Origin: a virus
Virus record (IMG/VR): IMGVR_UViG_3300013286_000046
Coordinates: 1 to 27,556 of that record
Direction: 5' to 3' (one strand)
DNA: 27,556 nucleotides
Of this stretch, positions 23,601 through 24,955 are shown piece by piece (position 1 is the stretch's first letter; each line of letters begins with the position of its first letter). The notes under the pieces were generated by a model, which saw only the letters and a list, made by a program, of their open reading frames with translations, had not been told where the DNA came from and searched no databases. The position numbers and the translations under genes are program-made.

Positions 23601-24950
23601 ACATTGACTGGTAGCACCTTTAATATTTTTGATAATACAACTACTCAAGCTGTTATTTCTAAAACAGGAACTGGCCCATACTTGATTACATTTGCAGTAC
23701 CTCAATTAAAATATGCGCCGGCCTCTGGTAAGATTTTAAATGTTTCTGGAAGTTATAATTCGTTGTATAATGGACAATATAAAGTAGTTTCGACGGATAT
23801 CACTAATAATCTTGTAGTTGTACCTATAGCTGACAGTATTACAGGAACTTTTGGTATAGTTACTATTTTAGATGACGGTGATGCAAGTGAAACAGTTACA
23901 ACTATTATTAATGGCCAGCAATTTACAAATAATATTATTACTGAAACTGACGACGGCGGCAATAGTACAACAACGTTCACAACGGCTGACCTTGTAATTG
24001 ACGGTGCAAACTCTAGCCAAAACGGAGCTACTCAACAAGGATCAGTTGTTTATTCGTTTATAATTCCTGCTCAACAACTTGCACCGACTACTGGAGTTTA
24101 TTATACCGTATCAGGTGCTGTTCCAACTCAGTATAACGGAACATTCTTATGTACCAGTAGCACAACTGCTAGTATCACAATAGTATTCCCTGTTAACTAC
24201 GGACAAATTACTGTGTTGCCAACTGCTATTAGTAGTACTAACAGCATTACACTATCTTATCCAGTGGACCCGGGTGCATTTACTTCGATAACCACGACCA
24301 CAATTAGTGCTCCGGTATACGGTCAAGCAGATGACATTGATGTGTTTGTAGGAGGGTATGATACAAGTACAGTATGGGAACCTAATACAACATTTATAGT
24401 AGATCAAATCGTAACAATTAACAGTTATGCTTATAGAATAACGGCTACACATATTAGCGGAAAAACATTTAATAGTTCAGTGACTACTTTAGATAGTACA
24501 GGCAACATATTAGCCAATGGAGTTACAGCTACTAGTATTAGACAGTTCTTTGTTGGAAATACACGATTAAAGAAACATCCATATAAGGTATACAATGTGG
24601 ACATTGCACCTAACAGTCCTGCGGGAGATGTAAGTTTTATTGCAGATTTTGCAGTAGATTCTATCAATAATGAGTTAATGTTGAGTAATAAATTAACTCC
24701 GGGAACTACTGTAACTATTATTAAGAAAATAGGTAATGTTTGGGCCACAGATACCGGTAATATTACTACAAGTAATACCAGTTTAGCCAAATTCTTAAAA
24801 TTAAAAGCGGGCATTTCATATCAAGGGCTACCTAAGATAAGTACTGTATCTACAACAACCAATATCGGTATTCGAACAACCGGTATAGGATTTGACAATA
24901 CTACAAATACATTTGATAGTAGTAGCGGCGACACATTCGATCAAGGATAA
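5640..24950 (+). CDS. Giant modular baseplate/tail structural protein (6436 aa)
   Basis: A single uninterrupted reading frame. The product is a virion structural protein in the position of T4 gene 7 (1032 aa). Blocks that I recall as conserved in marine T4-like phages are: 22-150 (FYQTRDNVKFIQSTIDQLVQ; QEFYSWNPHIDWDKFVNFQQ), about 1120 (HLFPWEMLGF), 1804-1882 (helical, NFDTGQQKIAQHLIGYQDRQ), about 3898-3936 (DVYEWVE), 4086-4140 (KWFDSLCG; RYGIENRPRQSMF), 4405-4530 (helical, YLDLFFASIRYAFTEQTYID), 4765-4823 (MTGVDYGGVQLVGIGYDAPR), and the C-terminal 700 residues. Between them lie a cupredoxin-like domain, W-motif modules, a split FG-GAP propeller and several families of short beta modules. No signal peptide, membrane segment or enzyme motif was seen. 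Translation probably couples to gp6: an 8-bp overlap and only a weak GGA (5630-5632) before the ATG. Being a structural protein is near certain; the exact role (wedge, fibre network or adhesin) is inference. Confidence 0.9.
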   Translation: MSDKINPTGSSSQTAVDLIPKFYQTRDNVKFIQSTIDQLVQKGTTRKISGYIGRENAKSASGPDIFIDAVDATRQNYQLEPGVVVNDRLGNTTFFKDYIDYINQLNVFGGNTDNHERINKQEFYSWNPHIDWDKFVNFQQYYWLPYGPETITVYGQNKNVTSTYTVVVEEELATKEYLFTPNGLTRNPSIVLYRGQTYHFDITSVGEPFSIKTARTFGKQDRYIDDAKSVDRFGVTTGRVTFTVPDNAPDLLYYVSENDPNLGGVIKILDIKENSSIDVEADFLGKKTYTLPSGDPVSNGMKVSFGGNVTPENYSTGEYYVEGVGTAITLVPTTVLEVIGAYTETKVLNYDETPFDQFPLDQTSTYANSQDYIVINRGAVDKNAWSRYNRWFHKDVVAVSATLNGADLNLNQTVRATRPIIEFEAGLRLFNFGSVAINDVDVIDTFTTDAFNTIEGSAGYNIDGVQLTEGMKVIFLAEKDSLIQNNVYLVRFINIQNAGSGKPQIHLELLKTPSIDNTVLVRQGNSYQGYMFWFNGKTWIYSQQKTKVNQAPLFDLVDNTKTLLSSYSGSTFAGTKLFSYKVGTGTNDSVLGFPLSYQNINNIGDIKFEFNLLTDTFNYKENDLLITKSINTGFLKKLNYVNTVLYTNGWQTSAVTRYQAGVRIYKNSNKVNNFPLDIYDNKTDLTDLEVRIYINGIRLDKNKWSIIDAANYKVIKFVSNIELTDVLTIKAFAKQAINKNGYYEIPINLQNNPLNEDMTMFTLGEVSDHVNSIIDNLQSLFTGTFPGDNNLRDLGNITQYGTKFVQHSSPASFSLFHVASEDSNVVKSLEQAKNDYGKFKRNFIAKSQTLGTHGDPVSQVDSILLKLTLNKSKLAPYYFSDMLPFGAKKVSNYTVVDPRITSYPLTNIFDNTVLSNKAVSVYIGTTQLLYGLDYTFTTDGYVNITAPLTKNKTITVYEYDSTDGCYIPSTPTKLGLWPKSTPEIFLDTSFITPVKMIRGHDGSLTLAYNDYRDELLLELEKRIYNNIKSSYDIDIFDVGAIIPGYSRDTEYTLSEFNQTLSPNFYSWITMVGANFTKPLSFDLTNAFTYNFKGHSAPDGRGIPGYWRGIFQWMYDTDRPHLFPWEMLGFSEKPTWWISLYGPAPYTSNNLVMWTDISLGAVREPGMPVVYRSNYAKPFLLEHLPVDESGNLITPIQANIAKGPSTADTNSNFVFGDNSPAEAAWRKSSYYPFSVISTAMILKPSKTFGLTLDKSRIARNLAGQLVNTDTNLRIRPADMAIPSIYSSTTRVQTSGIINYIVDDLVHENLNFYNQYQYSLQNLQVKLSYRIGSFTTKNNFNLLLDSKNPASTGNLFVPPEDYSIIFNSSSPIKKLSYSGVVITKTDTGFEVQGYSLSSPYFSYYAWTQSAGAITIGGISSPYAQWTPGQQYTTGQILFYNGIYYRTIASTNSGDTFNSQSFSKLPELPISGGVTASFRKLWDRTSAITIPYGTVLNSVQEVVDFLTGYGEWLKDQGFVFEEFNNNLSAVSNWETSAKEFMFWTTQNWSTAQNWIDWVPNKLIPAGTVVKYNDVYYKALDVQAASATFIASDFSKITDINSSGNAVISLSPSANSLTFTADMAVVDDVNNTFNQYEIFKVDGTSLQPADLNSIRQGNTINYMPRAGGTIYNASFYLIQKEQVVILNNTTMFNDVVYNPTSGYRQERIKVTAFVASQWFGGFEVPGFIFDRAEVTEWKPYTIYYPGDIVKQGQFYLQANPDGKVVPGTATLDTNQWMLLTSKPESKLIPNWSYKAGQFTDFYNLDEDNFDTGQQKIAQHLIGYQDRQYLDNIIQDKVSEFQFYQGFIKEKGTQNSLNKLFDVLSADNKESLNFYEEWAIRVGQYGASDAFDTVEFILDETSSTINPQGFHLVNQNDEYSSNFNINLLPKDLYLAPLGYDSNPFPYNKEFTPFLRSGGYVQADSTVIQLPSIDSLATEDISKYADGMFIWVPFYQTNWNVFRFTNSFFNISDVVQSSTSLLIELKDTPVGLNAGDYLGISQVSFAGFFKILSISKNIITVDAPNVKLTSNFTQQSQAVLFLLLPAKTSNIDNANELIKSFITPGDKIWTDNDGTDRWATWQLQRAYTKNEITNQDNVLTEFKYATEWAPNTTYTLGRLLKHTTGNLTSDTTFVITGNVSPDTFDPDKDNGFNTSTGISATTIIGTGAGASFNIIKQTLKVRDSSNNVASTKVTLTITVANGGDNYSLYDVIKISIPVYTGATTNSSNDVTLVIRTSVNPTNVLYYYTNYWFTSGSTFTSNVSLLTYGLDNTGNTIILTNANQSNVLAIKNITPDSLSSFGQVIAVTKAGNLAVIYTAKGHVGTYIKVSGSQPWELNQVIVQPFIAQSSPLNINPNSISTFGESLAVTNDGSYLAVGSPNAGYASVKTDNSTGNKICDSAGIASTNNATGAISLYQKDTFGNYNLIFTFVTGNDRAGEHFGGTLAFGKDTLFASAQAADGSSRVYTTRLISDKWIFNATPITAGSYSTDFGKLIVVSDDNSTVAISSPRTGSVYIYTLGISGSYILSKTITDPNALESVNNFGLTIINGGFGFKNKITDVFSNQLQNISTINGTGNGLTFNLGVDTNGVMSSVIPQNVGTNYQNNDRVTVINPLGTGAVLQATILSGGTGYTTSTNVPVGYAPQVATASTGLIQGNVFIPTSTPSGTFVSGMAIAGTNLPANTSISNVDTVTVTGVTISGFNLSVGGQTSSAKGNLAIGMVITGPGISDNTYITDQQSGTWLINNSNNVSNITVTGKKYDLNNDYTIQYKGYVVVNTLTVPVVISPDTNGTTSTLSLTAFPTSPIVVGTRLTGTGTGIATVSNPLGNVATQQQVISTVGTITFLNSTGGSGPLNTFTTYTNITGTAPVVTATQTNTQTFVSTSSINANILTVVSIASGTIDIGYVLTGTSVIAGTYIVSKLSGSGAGSTWIVSQEHINRQSNAGDITGTLNSITVGNTNTMIVGLPIVFATSFGGIVASTTYYITKLIDNTHISIGTTVGATSDVGLSIANGLSTFTVNGSLVPIVGTYQGVTQRSGSSTSGTGATFIVSRSGLTPLYSDNNATAITLLSPGTGYKIGDTITIGGNALGGALTTNDLTFTINRSINATMTAKITGMTAFASTAFPIGASFTALNLTGLLYQDNATSVTVLDYIGLDGNPTTAAGTYTGFRYSIVGGSIPVNGNVADITTQNIGILTYNNVSQSATSGTGTNAVFNVSISGNTTVYKNYTTITVVSQGGQYAVNDTITIPGTSLGGSSPLNDLQFTVATAPTLPEGTVVTANIDATTWTINKSYSLGTTEFPVTVTGSQTLLTVTGINTGTIKAGQYIIGAGVTSSTTILSGSGNSWYLDKNFQAGTATNAIPLISAYPVTQVIGNITGTPGSGLTVDITASSGVVTSVKINNPGINYNSTDQLVIVSGNNNAKITSQSSLVITSGTPYFDPVTNPNPVYGYSSLTAQSGGKLVLDFLQTPGTFFIGQQLTISGGINAGSVGNITGYTKTLNINPSTSKNNGALYTVYVTAVSTISNPSYTNSAKQSTMLTLSLTPDGPAISVTPGLINSSIDPLIITAYYPGVSSNGIVKLTSINTTQSTNTDFGVSVDVSSDGEYLAIGSNLYSEEYTNQGKVSIFQKGTSLYTLYQTLSSPTPIAGDFFGSKIAFMNDYKTIVVYSAGSGNSTTSTFDTATTTFDLNSMSIKDKIVSSGKVIVFDRYNTTWICGEVLDTNNGSLDGYGVGFAVANNRIIIGAPNALDGLLLLPTGRVYVYEKSPNTYSWLPIQKQTNVPDLRKIKKAYLYNRVSSVLIKHLDIIDPYYGYIAGPADQEISFKTFYDPAIYSYYNTTVYNTNTLPANVDVGQAWNTQYVGKLWWDLRTAKFVDNHSSDLVYRNSTLNTLITGASIDVYEWVETTYLPSQWASLADTVSGLSIGISGKPIYGDNIYSAKQVYNSYTGAIDNTYYFWVKNTIIKPEIITRKISAASVANLIKNPRGDGYSFLSLTGTDSFSLSNTQHLLKNKDVVLAIEYWKIDNTSQNIHNQWKLVSDNPDTQLPASIEQKWFDSLCGKDQADRIVPDLNQPPKLRYGIENRPRQSMFVNRFEALKQFVEQVNLMLISNPIVEQKPNGLTDLESYDTEPTAVSGLYDTTQDTNAELQYVSVNYIKTPTILPIILNGIITGINIVNAGSGYLVAPTVTISGVGRDAKILLSINSTGEITGATISSGGKGYVDTSTIITVRPFSVLVHQDADANKNWSIYGYDPIKKSWNRTRTQNFDVRIFWTKVDWYGSVANNTTGITQTYNQYSIIDFAVDTYSDLNSIDPAIGQTVKVRTTGKGGWQLLRCIAPSISTDWTQSYQVVGIENGTIQLSNSLYNYTQNKVGYDGFLYDNAGYDFSASKELRIILNALKDKILTDTLRKDYLDLFFASIRYAFTEQTYIDWAFKTSFVQAQHNLGRLKQTVVYANDNLVDFQNYVNEVTPYRTTVREYVDNYEAIDTSASMMSDFDLPVTYSLTGNRVIDTRIENGKLFANDLTTLQTYPWKNWNDNLGFILEDIAIISGGSGYLSAPEVIIQSKSGTGAVAKAFIANGSVNRIVILKNGSGYLEAPTIILNGGLPHKSTTGARVTAIIGRSIIRSSLIKMKFDRVNQKYFAIKLDQTETFTGTGGQIQFPLLWAPDIKIGQSTVTVDNLIQLRETYSLSIKKSTTAGYTQYSGVITFNNAPAKGKTIVVSYIKDISLLEAQDRIQFFYDPGVGSLGKDLSQLMTGVDYGGVQLVGIGYDAPRGWGSTGFMNDLWDSYEETYSNYAIAVTPETIASPVFTLPYTPPVYTNLNIYYTERLFKTYISDGTTTIYQGNPYFNQLVVSATISKKIQNVSTTATSTSSVTVTVTGTRAVYNYLYGPTNNLTVGKPVKFISAVVGGLVLNQTYYIKSIIDSNTFTITSAIVNGQPDVTTSVTTQSVATMSMRYDYANNIISANSNNLTVGMPVQFTGIPFGGISNNQTYYIKTVLANKSGFTISASYKNGTPGSTYVLSSGSGNITVDQVAGSGFNTLSINSTTGIKVGDELVTSVANAVTPNTVIKSIDSTTQITLSTILYGDIPNSSTIQFVRTLISPIDYLFITNIDIQLASPIIAGATLSISAYLDSIRIDDPNFNKTWTITNTGSVGNIITAYEVIDFNIGDPIDFSGTTFGGIDTNTTYTIGSIINNHQFTISPTVHDPASVTGASVVLSDATGKMKAVSIANPNAVMATYVADGIGNQVILPQDFNLALNDIVTFTNSTSDGSIQTNNSNVDTLLQGGDLAYTTATGLNPDDILIDGDGFVTPNTSPATEEVVPGQVVDTLAIKIFERPAGGSPVIKLSNYIADGTSSRYLLGQFINNKQAVVVKANSNILINGFGLSDILATQLVNTKTYTITFVGTTNFTTIGATANTIGLQFTATGPTTGTGTVTTADYNVDYRNQEIVFLQPPAAGTLLSINSFGFNGSNVLDLDYYTGDGTTNEFITKANWSTDVNILVYIDGTPQSPEVFQTDATYENSGRIAFRFTNPPSVNSVLNYLIISGSQQTYSLVKTEKLPTDGTTTTFKLTNTVGSSLPLESSIIVSANNRILKGPNSSYFTIGGNNYQYTLDGSVTQPYSVNASQLQIYADGILLILNQDYTTDVSGITISINRATYRTYKGKTLQVVLVGSADYTCTANSITFKNSYLTSDYVTVLSAYQHDLLKIERSVTKASTNLTFSSQSPSFYKYVGIIGGTITLQSSVLDENYFWVVKNGILLSSSVDYKLNPDLISVTFEKPLAINDVVELILFTGALITNGYSYMQFKDMLNRTIYKRLSKDKQTRLAQDLHFYDSYIYVNDAGNFDKPNKTLNRPGVIEIHGERIEFFTIDGNKLGQIRRGTLGTGAPTVHLAGTYVQDIGPSETLPYADKTNTYQQTINGVTVDKIIPLSFIPMNPGTGVTTRSYIDNWTLTGSTFNIFDNTTTQAVISKTGTGPYLITFAVPQLKYAPASGKILNVSGSYNSLYNGQYKVVSTDITNNLVVVPIADSITGTFGIVTILDDGDASETVTTIINGQQFTNNIITETDDGGNSTTTFTTADLVIDGANSSQNGATQQGSVVYSFIIPAQQLAPTTGVYYTVSGAVPTQYNGTFLCTSSTTASITIVFPVNYGQITVLPTAISSTNSITLSYPVDPGAFTSITTTTISAPVYGQADDIDVFVGGYDTSTVWEPNTTFIVDQIVTINSYAYRITATHISGKTFNSSVTTLDSTGNILANGVTATSIRQFFVGNTRLKKHPYKVYNVDIAPNSPAGDVSFIADFAVDSINNELMLSNKLTPGTTVTIIKKIGNVWATDTGNITTSNTSLAKFLKLKAGISYQGLPKISTVSTTTNIGIRTTGIGFDNTTNTFDSSSGDTFDQG
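6174..6450 (+). other. Cupredoxin-like domain lacking copper ligands (giant protein residues 179-270)
   Basis: The segment follows the plan of plastocyanin-like domains: NPSIVLYRGQTYHFDI, then GEPFSIKTA, then GRVTFTVPDNAPDLLYY and a closing GGVIKI. Relatives I recall carry H in G-H-P-F and C-x2-H-x2-M just before G-G. Here the corresponding residues are E207, S256, D259 and L262, with the spacing kept. The fold is probably retained as a structural module with no metal. The assignment is by motif only. Confidence 0.55.
9897..12125 (+). repeat. Four W-x3-T-x-Y-x2-G carbohydrate-binding-like modules
   Basis: Copies start at W1423 (WTPGQQYTTGQILFYNGIYY), W1554 (WVPNKLIPAGTVVKYNDVYY), W1733 (WKPYTIYYPGDIVKQGQFY) and W2142 (WAPNTTYTLGRLLKH). 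The shared plan is W-x-P-x-x-x-[YI]-x-x-G-x-[IVL]-[LV], then aromatic pairs about ten residues on in the first three. It resembles the short chitin-binding (CBM5/12-like) modules used in phage fibres and bacterial chitinases. A fifth copy lies near the C-terminus at 24375. The fourth copy lacks the distal aromatic pair. Sugar binding is not proven; these may be structural connectors. Confidence 0.5.
12228..12450 (+). repeat. Family 1 beta module, copy upstream of the propeller
   Basis: Residues about 2198-2270 read IGTGAGASFNIIKQT, then VANGGDNYSLYDVIKISIP and TNSSNDVTLVI. The plan is G-x-G-x-x-F-x-[VI], then a glycine-rich turn with Y, then D-x-[IV]-x-[IV], then N-D-[VL]-x-[FL]. It is the same as the copies inside the propeller insert (13455, 14850, 15351, 15867), although this one sits before the first propeller blade. 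Confidence 0.55.
12627..13410 (+). other. First half of an FG-GAP-like beta-propeller
   Basis: Four complete blade motifs start at F2334 (FGQVIAVTKAGNLAVIY), F2395 (FGESLAVTNDGSYLAVGSP), F2474 (FGGTLAFGKDTLFASAQ) and F2524 (FGKLIVVSDDNSTVAISSP). Blades end in strand motifs such as GAISLYQK and GSVYIYT. Spacing is 50-80 residues, typical of integrin-alpha/FG-GAP repeats, which usually form seven-bladed propellers. A fifth FG motif (NNFGLTIINGGFGF, F2576) keeps the register, 52 residues on, but lacks the D-G-x-x-L-A-[VI] half and runs straight into unrelated modules. Confidence 0.7.
14598..14790 (+). repeat. Family 3 module (VG-x-P-[IV]-x-F, FGGI, TTYYI), copy in the propeller insert
   Basis: Residues 2987-3050 read MIVGLPIVFATSFGGIVAST, then TYYITKLIDNTHISIG. 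The same order of motifs recurs about 6 kb downstream at 20412, 20607 and 21216, outside the propeller. The fold is unknown to me; the pattern suggests a small beta sandwich or barrel of about 50-60 residues. Confidence 0.6.
14850..15050 (+). repeat. Family 1 beta module, best-preserved copy
   Basis: Residues 3071-3137: SGTGATFIVSRSG, then LLSPGTGYKIGDTITIGGNA, then LGG-x4-ND-L-x-FTI. The closest partner is at 15351-15540 (SGTGTNAVFNVSISG; GGQYAVNDTITIPGTSLGG; NDLQFTV). Both are preceded by a T-Y-x-x-V-x-Q strand. I recall this module from many marine phage and bacterial surface proteins, but its fold and ligand are not known to me. Confidence 0.6.
15351..15540 (+). repeat. Family 1 beta module, second well-preserved copy
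   Basis: Residues 3238-3300 share the full plan of the copy at 14850: a Gly-Thr-rich opening with F-x-V, an aromatic turn before D-T-I-T-I, a L-G-G loop and an N-D-L-x-F-T-V closing strand. The copies differ at many third positions and in loop length, so they are diverged duplicates and not a recent copy. Confidence 0.6.
16488..17055 (+). other. Second half of the FG-GAP-like beta-propeller
   Basis: Three blade motifs lie at F3628 (TDFGVSVDVSSDGEYLAIGS, closing GKVSIFQK), F3685 (FFGSKIAFMNDYKTIVVYS, closing GKVIVFDR) and Y3763 (YGVGFAVANNRIIIGAP, closing GRVYVYEK). Together with the four complete motifs before the insert they make seven, the usual blade number. The middle blade has a long Thr-rich loop with two T-F-D motifs (STFDTATTTFDLNS); a similar T-F-D pair ends the giant protein. 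Confidence 0.7.
18246..18423 (+). repeat. Paired G-x-GY-x4-P-T modules, first pair
   Basis: Residues 4203-4262 read ITGINIVNAGSGYLVAPTVT, then a Gly-rich turn, then ITGATISSGGKGYVDTSTII. Each half is a strand, a [SN]-[AG]-G-[SK]-G-Y turn and a strand. The pair sits between the conserved KWFDSLCG block and the conserved helical block, so it looks like an insertion in a loop. A second pair is at 19365-19560. Confidence 0.6.
19365..19560 (+). repeat. Paired G-x-GY-x4-P modules, second pair
   Basis: Residues 4576-4641 read EDIAIISGGSGYLSAPEVII, then AVAKAFIANGSVNRIVI, then LKNGSGYLEAPTIILNGG. This is the same plan as the pair at 18246. It follows directly after the conserved block ending in SDFDLP. 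Confidence 0.6.
20412..20800 (+). repeat. Two tandem family 3 modules in the C-terminal third of the giant protein
   Basis: Copy one (about 4925-4974) reads LTVGKPVKFISAVVGGLVLN, then QTYYIKSIIDSNTFTI. Copy two (about 4990-5054) reads LTVGMPVQFTGIPFGGISNN, then QTYYIKTVLANKSGFTISAS. They are diverged tandem duplicates. They seem to interrupt a conserved stretch between FTLPYTPP (20168-20191) and AYLDSIRIDDPNF (21129-21167) that I recall as nearly continuous in related phages. Confidence 0.6.
21216..21390 (+). repeat. Family 3 module, last copy
   Basis: Residues 5193-5251 read ITAYEVIDFNIGDPIDFSGT, then TFGGIDTNTTYTIGSIINNH and QFTIS. It is separated from the tandem pair by the conserved RIDDPNF segment, so it entered a different loop or was moved there. 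Confidence 0.55.
21921..22058 (+). repeat. 46-residue cassette with GTTNFTTIGA and TGTGTV motifs
   Basis: Residues 5428-5473 read QLVNTKTYTITFVGTTNFTT, then IGATANTIGLQFTATGPTTG and TGTVTTA. I recall the same compact pattern, with small changes, from many unrelated phage structural proteins. Here it falls in a loop just before the conserved DYNVDYRNQEIVFLQPP. Its edges are sharp on both sides, which suggests a mobile protein module. Confidence 0.6.
23664..24230 (+). repeat. Two copies of a P-Q-x2-AP / YNG module near the giant protein's C-terminus
   Basis: Copy one (about 6009-6075) reads YLITFAVPQLKYAPASGKIL, then NVSGSYNSLYNGQYKVVS. Copy two (about 6136-6197) reads YSFIIPAQQLAPTTGVYYTV, then SGAVPTQYNGTFLCTSS. 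A D/T-rich stretch lies between them. Each copy ends in a G-x-[IV]-T-[IV]-L strand. They look like a diverged duplication of a small beta domain. Confidence 0.55.
24375..24460 (+). repeat. Fifth W-x3-T-x-[YF] module, near the C-terminus of the giant protein
   Basis: Starting at W6246: WEPNTTFIVDQIVTINSYAY, then RITATH. It matches the four copies at 9897-12125 in the W-x-P-N-T-T and distal aromatic positions, with D in place of the usual G. It lies just before the last conserved block (VGNTRLKKHPYKVYNV). Confidence 0.5.
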
Positions 24951-24955
24951 TACAA

